Made by a program: the position numbers and the translations under genes. From NCBI GenBank assembly GCA_026393835.1, contig JAPKZK010000157.1, forward strand, positions 1 through 64,000: a stretch of 64,000 nt of DNA, given 5' to 3'. The notes beneath the pieces are model-generated. The model had not been told where the DNA came from. It ran no database searches and saw only the letters and a program-made list of their open reading frames with translations. The DNA is from Candidatus Aminicenantota bacterium. GTDB lineage: Bacteria > Acidobacteriota > Aminicenantia > UBA2199. Each line of letters opens with the position of its first letter. Position 1 is the first letter of the stretch. Of the stretch, positions 15,810 to 23,899 are shown piece by piece.

Positions 15810-16887
15810 TCAGATTCAAATTCTTATTTCCCCTTTCTGTTCCTTCTTGAAGGGAAAAGGTATGGAAATAAAAGCCGAAATCTTCTTCCCGGTTCCTGGC
15901 GATGGCGCCCGGGGCCGCGCCCCTTTGCTGTTCGCCTCTCATGGCGCCGCCGCCGGCTACCTGGTCTAACCGGAGCATAATATAATAAAATCGGCTTTCA
16001 TTCGTTTGCATGGAAGCCTTGATTTTAACATAAGTTGTATTAGAAGTAAAAAATTGCAGTAATTGGGGGGCCACTGTAAAATTATAACCCGACGCCAGGG
16101 TCAGTTCCGCGGGTCCTTCGAAATTGTTTTCTCGGCGTTTCCGGATAATCAGTTGGATTTTTTCATCCGATAGGCCTTTGAAAATATGGAAGGCTTCGGC
16201 CGGCATGGTATTGGGGTTCATGCCCTGGTTTTCGATAGAGAAATCCAGCAAGCCGCCCAGTTTATTAAAGGCGGTTTTATCCAGGCCGCGGAACCCGCGC
16301 ACCAGGAGGAGTTCATCCCTGGATTCGATCAACCTGTTGGCCGCCGAATAGCCGTAATTTTCCAGGTAGTAATCGCTTTCCACGCCCCGGGGCCGGACGA
16401 AATTATCCGGGTCCATCCAGTCATACAGTGAATCCAGGATAACCTCCGCGTTTTCCCCCGGGACGCCGCAGTATTCGCACAGGTCTTTAAACATCGGCCT
16501 TTCGATCTTAAAAACATTAATCAGCCCGGCGCTGTCCTGGAGGTTTAGATAGAACACCAGGTCCTGGACCCGGACTTCGATATCGCTGCCGTCCAGCAGC
16601 AGGCGAGGGGAGAGCGGGTTATTCAGCAAATCCGTAAATTCCACGTCTCCCCGCGTGGTGGTGAGCAGCCGGTTTTTTAGGTACTCCATACCGCTGACGC
16701 ACGCCGTATAGGCCTTTAAACGCGCCAGTTCATTTTCCACGAAATCCACTTCCGAACGTAACCCACGGGAGCTGATCAACACCAGCGCCGTCACGGACAG
16801 GATAAACACCAGCACGATGAAAATCACCGTGCCGTTGGTGTTGTTATTTACGTTATTTAGCGAGTAATTGCGGTGGAATTTTTTCAT
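15799..16887 (-). CDS. gspK: Minor pseudopilin GspK
   Basis: 362 residues. Pilin-like start NTNGTVIFIVLVFILSVTALVL, without the usual Glu at +5, as is characteristic of GspK. The large domain has helix-hairpin motifs typical of GspK (DLCEYCGVPGENAEVILDSLYDWMDPDN, then RGFRGLDKTAFNKL and GMNPNTMPAEAF). GspK caps the pseudopilus tip with GspI and GspJ. It overlaps the gspJ end by 35 nt. Confidence 0.92.
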   Translation of the reverse strand: MKKFHRNYSLNNVNNNTNGTVIFIVLVFILSVTALVLISSRGLRSEVDFVENELARLKAYTACVSGMEYLKNRLLTTTRGDVEFTDLLNNPLSPRLLLDGSDIEVRVQDLVFYLNLQDSAGLINVFKIERPMFKDLCEYCGVPGENAEVILDSLYDWMDPDNFVRPRGVESDYYLENYGYSAANRLIESRDELLLVRGFRGLDKTAFNKLGGLLDFSIENQGMNPNTMPAEAFHIFKGLSDEKIQLIIRKRRENNFEGPAELTLASGYNFTVAPQLLQFFTSNTTYVKIKASMQTNESRFYYIMLRLDQVAGGGAMRGEQQRGAAPGAIARNREEDFGFYFHTFSLQEGTERGNKNLNLNDE

Positions 16888-17572
16888 TTTTATCGTTAAT
16901 CACCTTATCGAAGGGCAGTTCATATAATTTACCCCCGAAGTCGAGGCGCAGGGAGACCCGGAGGGGCAGTTCGTCTTTTTCAAAAGAATTTACGTCCTGT
17001 CTCCAGGCAAATTGCCCGTTACGGCGGTCCCATAGATAGTACTGGAATTCGGCGGCGGTCACGTTTTCCAGCAGCGGATAAAAGGATTGATCTTTCAATG
17101 CATCGAAGGATACAAATTCTTTCTCTTCCGGTTCCCGGAACGGTTTTTCGCGGTACCATATAGTATTTTTTTCGAATTGCAGGTCGATAAAATGTATGCC
17201 GCCGTAGGGGAACACCAGTGGGGCGCGGGACAAAAAAATAACTCCCTTTGCCGTGCCCAGGAAGAAAGGCGTTTCTTCCCGGTTATTGAATACAGTGAAA
17301 GATGAGGTGTTTTTAAAGAGGTTGGCCAGGGCGTTGAACAGGATATAGAGGTGTTTCTCGTCGTCGCGTTTTTGCAGGAGGCGGGCTTCGTTTTGGCGGA
17401 CGCGGTCCAGGGCCTGGAAGATCGACACAATAAGGATCGATGTAATCATAATCACCAGGACGATTTCCACCAGGGTAAAGCCCTTAAAACTACTGTCTTC
17501 GACGACCAGAAACCCTTTCGAGAAAGGGTTCCTGGACCTCCCAAAGCTTTTATTTAAATCATCTCTTTTCAT
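16853..17572 (-). CDS. gspJ: Minor pseudopilin GspJ
   Basis: 239 residues from ATG 17572; a TTG at 17578 is an alternative. Prepilin signal KG-FTLVEIVLVIMITSILIVSIFQAL. The C-terminal domain has FVSFDALKDQSFYPLLENVTAAEFQYYLW and SLRLDFGGKLYELPF, typical of GspJ. The leader before the cleavage Gly is unusually long (about 28 residues), because a palindromic element (17501-17552) encodes most of it. Tip complex subunit. Confidence 0.9.
   Translation of the reverse strand: MKRDDLNKSFGRSRNPFSKGFLVVEDSSFKGFTLVEIVLVIMITSILIVSIFQALDRVRQNEARLLQKRDDEKHLYILFNALANLFKNTSSFTVFNNREETPFFLGTAKGVIFLSRAPLVFPYGGIHFIDLQFEKNTIWYREKPFREPEEKEFVSFDALKDQSFYPLLENVTAAEFQYYLWDRRNGQFAWRQDVNSFEKDELPLRVSLRLDFGGKLYELPFDKVINDKNEKIPPQLLAK
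17501..17552. repeat. Palindromic element inside the gspJ leader sequence
   Basis: Coding-strand order AAAGCTTTGGGAGGTCC, hairpin AACCCTTTCTCGAAAGGGTT (17511-17530), then CTGGTCGTC. Read in frame as KSFGRSRNPFSKGFLVVE, between the start codon and the pilin cleavage site. Confidence 0.75.
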
Positions 17573-17574
17573 TT

Positions 17575-18000
17575 TCAATCAGTGGAAGTGTCCGTAGAAA
17601 CCGCGTTGACCAGGAACTCCATTTGCAGCGCCGTTTGTTTTGATTCTTTGTTAATTACGTTGACGTGGACCATGTTTAGTTGGGCGGTGGGTGGGACCCC
17701 GGAGGAAAAGATGACGTCTTTTTTTTCTTCAACGGGGGTCATGGTCCATTCCAGGAGGAAGCCTTCCTTTTCGTCCAGGCCTTTTTTTTGTTCGCGGGTG
17801 TTGTAATTGATAAACGAGTCCACGAATTCGCGCGAGACCCGCAGCAGCGTGTATTTTTCCTTAAGTTTGGCCTGGTTGGACATGGAGTTGGCGTAGAAGT
17901 AGAACACGGCTCCCATGACCATGGCAAAGAGGGCCACGGAGACCACCACTTCCACCAGGGTAAAACCATTTTCGTTCGTTTCTTTTGTTGTTTTTTTCAT
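17575..18000 (-). CDS. gspI: Minor pseudopilin GspI
   Basis: 141 residues with prepilin signal NG-FTLVEVVVSVALFAMVMGAVF, then an N-terminal helix and small beta domain (WTMTPVEEKKDV). Size and position before gspJ fit GspI. Its TGA is immediately followed by the start region of gspJ. Confidence 0.88.
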   Translation of the reverse strand: MKKTTKETNENGFTLVEVVVSVALFAMVMGAVFYFYANSMSNQAKLKEKYTLLRVSREFVDSFINYNTREQKKGLDEKEGFLLEWTMTPVEEKKDVIFSSGVPPTAQLNMVHVNVINKESKQTALQMEFLVNAVSTDTSTD

Positions 18001-18004
18001 TGTT

Positions 18005-18405
18005 TTAAAAAACCGTCAGTTTGCCTGACGCCTCTTCGATCACGATTTTGTAAACCCTTTTAAATTTGATTAAAATTTCACCTCCTGAGGCCATGCCGTA
18101 GCGGTTAAAATAGATATCGCGGTTCATAACCGGCGGTTCCGGCAGGGTAATGCGTTTGATTTCGCGGTTATCCAGGAAGAACACCAGGTCATGGCCGGCG
18201 GCGGCGATTTCGCCCACGGACATATAGGAGATGGCGTTCTTTCTCAAATCGGAAACAGCCGTTATAACCGTTACCAGATGCTGTTTTTCAGATGTTTTAT
18301 CGATGTATTTAGAGAAATAGGGTAGAACCAGGGCCGAGATCAAACCGATTAAAAAAAAACAATGATGATTTCAAAAAGAGTAAAGCCATGGTTTTTCGTT
18401 TCCAT
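18005..18405 (-). CDS. gspH: Pseudopilin GspH, frameshifted at a homopolymer
   Basis: Starting at ATG 18405 the sequence gives METKNHG-FTLFEIIIVFF, a perfect prepilin signal, but the frame then hits TAA. One more base in the run of nine A (18351-18359 on the plus strand) would restore FLIGLISALVLPYFSKYID and the remaining 100 residues down to 18005. The downstream part has a GspH-like beta domain (YMSVGEIAAAGHDLVFFLDNREIKRITL). The gene is therefore broken by one base, or phase-variable, or misread in sequencing. It is the first gene of the operon; 4 bp separate it from gspI. Confidence 0.8.
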
Positions 18406-18411
18406 TCCTTA

Positions 18412-18440
18412 AGTATGCCACAAAATCGCTAATTTTGCAA
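18412..18440 (-). promoter_or_regulatory. Predicted promoter of the type II secretion operon
   Basis: Minus strand TTGCAA (18435-18440), 17-bp spacer, CATACT (18412-18417). The -10 ends only 6 bp before the gspH ATG, so the transcript would be leaderless or nearly so; AAGGA directly touches the ATG. Confidence 0.45.
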
Positions 18441-18455
18441 TATAGCCGCTGTTGT

Positions 18456-19640
18456 TTATAAAAAGACCTGCCAATGTCCATTTTTGTACGGCCCAACGCG
18501 CGTGATTATACTCGATTCCTTTAGTATCCGGATATTTCGTTTTATCGTGGTTCTATCTTTTTGAAAAAGGTCTGAAAGTGTGTCATATGTCACTGTGGGA
18601 TTTTGCCTCATTTGCCGGATAATATTTTTTTGCAAATCCGACAATTTTATAGGGGCATTTACAGGGGCGTTTACAGGGGCATTTTCACCCACCCTGAATC
18701 CCCCTTTCTCTTGAACTCCATTTTTTATCCTATCTTCATAAGATGTCATTTGAAGTTCAGGCCGATGGAAGGTAATTTGAAACCAGTTTTTATCGGCAGT
18801 AATATCCGGCCTTCCTAAACCGTATTCGTTCATTGCCTTTTCCATTCTCACCAACCCGGAACCCGCTTTTTCAACCAGGTCCATTCGTTCCATCAATCCA
18901 AACAGGAGGGGATTCCTGGGGACGCTTTTCTCATAAATATCTTCAATCGTTAAATTCCCCATCAGACCTCCAGGGTTGGTGATTTCGATCCTGTCTTTAA
19001 AGATGTTGACATGGACATTGGCAGGGGAAAAATAATCCCTGTGAGCAATGGCATTTAAAACAGCTTCTCTTAAGGCTTCTTCCGGCAGTTCCAATTTTTC
19101 TTCTCTTGGACCGTCTTTAATAATGTATTCCGTATTCAAATGGGCCATCAGGTATTTGATTGTGTTATGGTAATTTGAAAAAATATCTTCGTCAAACTCT
19201 TTTTTATCAAGGATTTTGTATTTTGTGTTACCCATGTATAGGAAGCATCCGATGGTGGCATTTAAAAAGAATTTTGTTATTTTCCGACAGAATAACAAAA
19301 CCCCGGCGTTTTTCATATACGCTTCTGTAAGTAGGCCCAGGTTTTCTAAAATTTTTTCTCGTTTAATCACAGGGCTTATTTTTGTTATCTCGATGAACCT
19401 GTTAAATTTATCATCATCAAGATCATTTCCCAGGTTGAATTCTTTATTGATTTTATCGTCAAAGCCGATCAAGTTTTCTTCTCTAAAGAAATCCCTGATT
19501 TCATCTCTATTTAGCTGTTGGGAATTTGCACCGTATCTCATGTAAAACCTTCCATTCAGAGAATCGGAGAAGGATTCTTTAAATTCCAATCGGAATCCTT
19601 CACCCTGGGCAATCATAAACCTTAAATCTTCAATATCCAT
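18456..19640 (-). CDS. Schlafen AlbA_2 / RecG-like ATP-binding regulator with an internal deletion
   Basis: 394 residues from ATG 19640 (AAGGA upstream); an in-frame GTG at 19664 is an alternative. The start (EGFRLEFKESFSDSL) and the GRFYMRYGANSQQLNRDEI segment are the two ends of an AlbA_2 domain, but the roughly 80 residues that normally lie between them are missing. Then comes the HATPase_c_4-type domain (LREAVLNAIAHRDY, EITNPGGL, RNPLLFGLMERMDLVEKAGSGL) and a C-terminal winged helix (LSDLFQKDRTTIKRNIRILKE). Related proteins are transcriptional regulators. A tandem NAPVNAPVNAPI links the domains. A copy of this linker lies at 31019-31104. Likely impaired in AlbA_2 function. Confidence 0.8.
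   Translation of the reverse strand: MDIEDLRFMIAQGEGFRLEFKESFSDSLNGRFYMRYGANSQQLNRDEIRDFFREENLIGFDDKINKEFNLGNDLDDDKFNRFIEITKISPVIKREKILENLGLLTEAYMKNAGVLLFCRKITKFFLNATIGCFLYMGNTKYKILDKKEFDEDIFSNYHNTIKYLMAHLNTEYIIKDGPREEKLELPEEALREAVLNAIAHRDYFSPANVHVNIFKDRIEITNPGGLMGNLTIEDIYEKSVPRNPLLFGLMERMDLVEKAGSGLVRMEKAMNEYGLGRPDITADKNWFQITFHRPELQMTSYEDRIKNGVQEKGGFRVGENAPVNAPVNAPIKLSDLQKNIIRQMRQNPTVTYDTLSDLFQKDRTTIKRNIRILKESSIITRVGPYKNGHWQVFL
18599..18684. repeat. 85-bp segment duplicated at 31019-31104 (in-gene copy)
   Basis: Encodes the NAPVNAPVNAPIKLSDLQ linker and start of the winged helix. It differs from the second copy by about four bases. A 12-18-bp internal repeat (AGGGGCATTTAC) underlies the NAPV units. 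Confidence 0.8.
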
Positions 19641-19965
19641 TCGCTTGTTTCCTTTTTTATTCACCTACGAGGGTTAACTTTCTTTTTTTTAGTCCATATC
19701 TTATTTTAATAGAAAGCAAATTTAATTTCAATAGTCTGCAGTTCATGGGGCCACGACGCGGGCGTCCCCTGGGGGTCTCTTTTTCTCACCTTCCTTTTTT
19801 CCCCTGCCCGCCGGAGGCAAAATTGACGTGGATTCTGGTGGGAATGAAGATTCCACAGGTAGAAATGACAACCCTACCGGTAGAGAAGCGTGCATCCCGC
19901 GACAGATAGAAATTGAACAAATCTTTCAAGGCCTGTCATAAAGAAAAATGGATAGATCGATCGCC

Positions 19966-21153
19966 TTAAGATCCGGAACCATTGCCTGGCCCGGCTGTAT
20001 CATCCTCCAGAGCCTTTGTGAGGCAATTTATCACCGCTTGTTTTAATGCTTCACGACGATCAGATATCTCAGGATTTCCATAAATAGAAAGTGTTTTAAC
20101 TTCAAGATGACTGAATAAAACTGTATACATAGAAATGTCGGCGGATATGGCATTAAACCCTGTTTGACGCAAATTGAGGTCGAATCCACGTTGAATCCCT
20201 TTTTTGTATCCTTCCACGCACGAGATATAGCCTATGATGTACAGGTTTTTCTGCCTGAACGGTGAAATTACCCAATCAATAGCGGACAGTGCGGAATCAC
20301 TACCCTGTAGAAATTTAAGTAAGCATTGATGCCTTAGTTTGAATTTGGTATCCATTTTTGGATTAGCAGGTGAGGGTATAAACGGAGTAATAATACATTT
20401 GACGGTACACCCCCTACGTGCTAACGATATAAGAGCATTTTTTTCTTCTAAAAGAGCCGCCTGATATTCTTCTTCTCCCGGTGGGAATTGTTCGTTCTCG
20501 GGAATTGAAAACGAGGATAAACTACCACTGAACCAAACTGTTTCCCTGGAAATCTCGTCATCTGGTAAATTAGCTAGTTTCTGTAAATCATCGATTATCG
20601 CTTTTGTTCTTTCCAATTTTGAATTTATAACCAGGGGTGGACCAACTAACCTTAGGGAATCCAATGTTTTTCCAAGTTGTTCCGACAGATCAACACCACC
20701 GCGGTTATCGTTGAGATCAAAAAATATGCACCGGAAGGCCGAAAGGTCAAAAGGTACCGATTTACCATTTTGGCATAGGATTATTACGGAGTCGCAACGC
20801 ACATGAGCGATTCCTAATTCATACAGAACATTTGGATTTAGCCCGGTGATATCTGCGATTATAATTTCCGCTCTCTCTAACTCTTCCAGGATATCGCAAA
20901 TGATCAAATTCGGAGTTACGCTCTCGTCTGCACGGTGTATATTAAGTCCCCGAATACTACATATTCCCTGCAAAACTTTCCATAGTGTGGCTGAATGTGG
21001 TTCATTGAAAGGCATTGCTACAAAAACGCGATCTCTTTCTCTGGTTAGATGTGCAGCGGCGATAAATGCCTTTGGGTACATCGGGAGATCAAGCCGCCTC
21101 AAAACAGTTCTGTGACTAATATTGATACCATCCTCATCACTGACTTTTATCAT
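19966..21153 (-). CDS. Nucleoside deoxyribosyltransferase/TIR-like protein
   Basis: 395 residues from ATG 21153, preferred over 21165 because GGAGG lies 5 nt upstream. Residues about 35-170 form a Rossmann-like domain with VFVAMPF, CDILEELERAEIIIADITG and LNPNVLYELGIAH. This is the pattern of nucleoside 2-deoxyribosyltransferase and bacterial TIR-like domains, with the Glu of YELG as probable catalytic residue. The C-terminal part (about 200-380) is unassigned, with strands ending in TVKCIITPFIP and KNLYIIGYIS. Such domains cleave N-glycosidic bonds (nucleosides or NAD) in conflict systems. The gap 19641-19965 has no gene. Confidence 0.65.
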   Translation of the reverse strand: MIKVSDEDGINISHRTVLRRLDLPMYPKAFIAAAHLTRERDRVFVAMPFNEPHSATLWKVLQGICSIRGLNIHRADESVTPNLIICDILEELERAEIIIADITGLNPNVLYELGIAHVRCDSVIILCQNGKSVPFDLSAFRCIFFDLNDNRGGVDLSEQLGKTLDSLRLVGPPLVINSKLERTKAIIDDLQKLANLPDDEISRETVWFSGSLSSFSIPENEQFPPGEEEYQAALLEEKNALISLARRGCTVKCIITPFIPSPANPKMDTKFKLRHQCLLKFLQGSDSALSAIDWVISPFRQKNLYIIGYISCVEGYKKGIQRGFDLNLRQTGFNAISADISMYTVLFSHLEVKTLSIYGNPEISDRREALKQAVINCLTKALEDDTAGPGNGSGS

Positions 21154-21393
21154 ATTACCCTCCATCTTGAAAATAATTTTAAGTCTTTATTATATGAAAA
21201 ACAAAAAAAATTTGCAAAAAAAAACGGCAACTTCGGGACAGGCAAGGCATAAATTCCAGGTTTTCCAGGCGAGAAATCGCTGGACTGGGAATTGGCCTGA
21301 CGCTAAATTCTGGATGTATGAATCAAAAGCCCACGGGACACACAAAACACACGAAAAACAGGAAGCGAGGAAAGGGCTTTTCTGATACTTTTT

Positions 21394-21870
21394 TCAAAAC
21401 TCTCTTTTATAATCTCCATTCGGATCGATACAGATTATTTCTAGAAATTCTTTATTAAGATGATCAAAGTCTTTATCGGTTGTTAATAATTTAGCATTTA
21501 AAATAGATGCGGTTGCCGCAATCCAAAGATCATTTTTCCCCATATTCCTTGAGCTCATGCCGTTTGGCAATTTTCTCGATGCATGTCTACCCTGGCTAAA
21601 AGCATCGATCTCCGCATATCTTTCTAAAACCTGTGGATAACTTATATCTATCGCCTGAACGGCTTCTAACGTTTTTTGCAAAACCTTTTTCTTTTTATCT
21701 CCCCATTGAAACTGTGCTGCCAATGAATATATTTCTCCTATCGTTACGATCGATATGAGTGAGATATTTGTGGGAGAAGTCAATTCAAATTTTTTTTCAG
21801 CATATTTTGCGTAGTCTGCGCCTCTTATATACCCTAAAAGGATTCCTGTATCTAAAAAGAATTTAGCCAT
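21394..21870 (-). CDS. PIN-domain (VapC-like) ribonuclease toxin
   Basis: 158 residues with the acidic PIN residues: D7 (FFLDTGI), Glu in TIGEIYSLA, Asp about 113 in KNDLWIAATA, and Asp about 131 in LLTTDKDFD. VapC toxins cut tRNA or rRNA. The 317-residue gene 5 bp upstream probably supplies the antitoxin function. The 21154-21393 gap holds only short host-like repeat words (ACACGAAAAACAGGAAGCGAGG, similar to about 27200). Confidence 0.85.
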   Translation of the reverse strand: MAKFFLDTGILLGYIRGADYAKYAEKKFELTSPTNISLISIVTIGEIYSLAAQFQWGDKKKKVLQKTLEAVQAIDISYPQVLERYAEIDAFSQGRHASRKLPNGMSSRNMGKNDLWIAATASILNAKLLTTDKDFDHLNKEFLEIICIDPNGDYKREF

Positions 21871-21875
21871 CTAAA

Positions 21876-22829
21876 TTAAGCGTGGCTTTCCCGTAAAGCA
21901 GAAAGAAGATCATTAATGGACTCATCGCCCGGCCACTGCCCCCATATTTTTTTTAACGACTTATTTGAATTTTTTTCTGAAAAGTATTCTTCTACGAATT
22001 CAAAACTCTTCCGCCGTTGCCTGGGAACTCGCTGCAAGATTTCTTCCCCCGGTTCAAAGGGCTTTACCAATTGCGCTTCTATGCTGCGCAACTTCCCGGA
22101 AGGTCTATAAAGGGCTTTCCCTTTTATTGTTACCTTTTTCCCCCATAATTCTCTCATATTTTCGATATCCACAAGCGAAAGGTCCATTGTACCGTCGATA
22201 CTTTTACCGTCTTCCAATTTCAATTGAAACCGGCGATTACTATGCTCGATAAGATTAAATAAACCGGAAATAACGATAGTATGAGAAGTCGGGGTTTCGA
22301 TTTTTATTTTTTTTATCTTGTCGATCTCCTCATTGCTAATCCTGAAAGTGTCTGATCTATTCGTATTTGAAGAAATTCTCAACTCTTTTGCATAATTCTT
22401 TGTAATCGGTCTGAAAGACAGCAAGGCATTCAAAACACCGGCGTCAAGGAAATCGCTTTCCGTATTTTCAGCAACAGCATCTGAAATCGATTTGGACAAT
22501 AAAGTTAATGCGGTTTCATCCTGTTCGATCCAATCGTCCCAAATTTCTTTTTGGTCGAAGCGCCTGGGAATTACTTCATTCAAAACCGGGGCATCGATAG
22601 CGAGGATGGTTGAGCCGGGTTGTAAACCGGTTATGATGAAATCCAGAGATTTTTTTAGCCAATCGGGTTTATTTCCTCTAATCGTGCTATCCCCTTCGAC
22701 CAGTAATCGTAGTATTCTATCGGAACTATCCAGGAGAGCATCCATTATTTCTTTCAGAACAGAAATCGATATGGAACCCTTTTTGTTTCTCAAGCCCAGG
22801 ATACTTAACTTATAACCGATTAATTTCAA
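21876..22829 (-). CDS. Large partner/antitoxin-like protein of the PIN toxin
   Basis: 317 residues with TTG at 22829 (GGAGG 9 nt upstream). Most of the protein is not a family I can name: an N-terminal alpha/beta part (about 1-170) and a beta-barrel-like part (about 185-255, SHTIVISGLFNLIE, GTMDLSLVD, KKVTIKGKALYRPSG). The last 25 residues, IWGQWPGDESINDLLSALRES, match the WPGDE-type C-terminal tail of antitoxins that thread into PIN toxins. So it is an antitoxin tail on a much larger body than normal. Confidence 0.6.
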   Translation of the reverse strand: MKLIGYKLSILGLRNKKGSISISVLKEIMDALLDSSDRILRLLVEGDSTIRGNKPDWLKKSLDFIITGLQPGSTILAIDAPVLNEVIPRRFDQKEIWDDWIEQDETALTLLSKSISDAVAENTESDFLDAGVLNALLSFRPITKNYAKELRISSNTNRSDTFRISNEEIDKIKKIKIETPTSHTIVISGLFNLIEHSNRRFQLKLEDGKSIDGTMDLSLVDIENMRELWGKKVTIKGKALYRPSGKLRSIEAQLVKPFEPGEEILQRVPRQRRKSFEFVEEYFSEKNSNKSLKKIWGQWPGDESINDLLSALRESHA

Positions 22830-22915
22830 TTCGTTTGACCTCCGTCGATTATTTTATCAGAGAATGAGATTGAATACCAATAGATTTTTTAAAAAAATGA
22901 AAATATTTGCAGGTA

Positions 22916-23887
22916 TTACTTCGGTAAATACGTTATCGCTATGGCCTCGTTGATAAAACGGATATCCCCTTTTGTGTTGGTTTTTAAGCGACCCCCGGCG
23001 TGATGAAGGGCCACTACTTCCCAATTATCGTTGAATACCGGCGAGCCGCTGGAACCCGGTAACGTGTCGGTGGTGTATTGCACATAATGCTGATATATAT
23101 TGGTAACCTGGTTCTCATTCAAGGCGATTTGTTTGGGACCGCCGGCCGGGTGCTGGATAATGGTAACATGCTCCCCTACCGTCGGTATTTTCTCCGATAA
23201 TGTTAAATGTCCCCATTGGGATAGCCTGGGAAGGTCCGGGGACTCCAGCACTTTTACCCGGGTGAAATCATGCTCTTCATCGGTGTAAAAAGTGGAACCA
23301 TCTAAGGTATAGGTATAGTATTTCAATAGTTTGCCGTGGATGTCTTCGTTAAAATTGAACTGCACAGTGGCATGGGCTGCCTCGTCGGCGTTGGGGATGA
23401 CGTGATGGTTGGTAAATAACCAGCCGCCGGGGGTTAGAAACCCGGTGCCGTACCCGTTGTTGATAATGCGGGCCACACTTTTCTGGGCTTCCATTCCTTT
23501 TTCAAGCCAGGCGATTTTTTTAATGGTGCTTTCGGGACCGATGATCTTTTCATAGGCAAAGGCCGGGATCGCAGTGTCGGGCGTCATACTGGGGGAGGAC
23601 GCGGGGAAAATAGTGGCAGGCAAGCTATTCTTCAGCATGGATATCGTGTCCAGCAGGGCCTGGGTGATGCGGTTACGTTCGAGCTGCGCCTCCTGGTGGG
23701 ATATCACCCCCTGGGCGGTATCCCGGCGTAATCGCCAGAATCGCGCCGAAATCTGGATAACAATCGGTAAATTCTCCCGGTCTTCGCTGCCTTTTAAAAA
23801 ATTCAAAAGGCTTTCGATGGCAGTTTCGGTCTGGTCTTGTTGTATCCATCCCACCAGTTCTTCAAAAAAATGGTTTCTCGGAGTCAT
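22916..23887 (-). CDS. EAD11-trypsin-like serine protease effector
   Basis: 323 residues. Residues 1-95 are a helical effector-associated domain (LVGWIQQDQTETAIESLLNFL, ARFWRLRRDTAQGVIS, LERNRITQALLDTI), resembling EAD11. Residues about 125-320 are a trypsin-fold protease with catalytic His in LFTNHHV (about 160), Asp in EEHDFTRVKV (about 206) and Ser in GSSGSPVF (about 280). No signal peptide, so it acts in the cytoplasm. The LRR-Roc-COR gene lies 12 bp upstream and appears to end in the same EAD fold, so the protease is probably activated by homotypic contact when the GTPase senses its signal. Confidence 0.8.
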   Translation of the reverse strand: MTPRNHFFEELVGWIQQDQTETAIESLLNFLKGSEDRENLPIVIQISARFWRLRRDTAQGVISHQEAQLERNRITQALLDTISMLKNSLPATIFPASSPSMTPDTAIPAFAYEKIIGPESTIKKIAWLEKGMEAQKSVARIINNGYGTGFLTPGGWLFTNHHVIPNADEAAHATVQFNFNEDIHGKLLKYYTYTLDGSTFYTDEEHDFTRVKVLESPDLPRLSQWGHLTLSEKIPTVGEHVTIIQHPAGGPKQIALNENQVTNIYQHYVQYTTDTLPGSSGSPVFNDNWEVVALHHAGGRLKTNTKGDIRFINEAIAITYLPK

Positions 23888-23899
23888 GTTTTAAATTCC

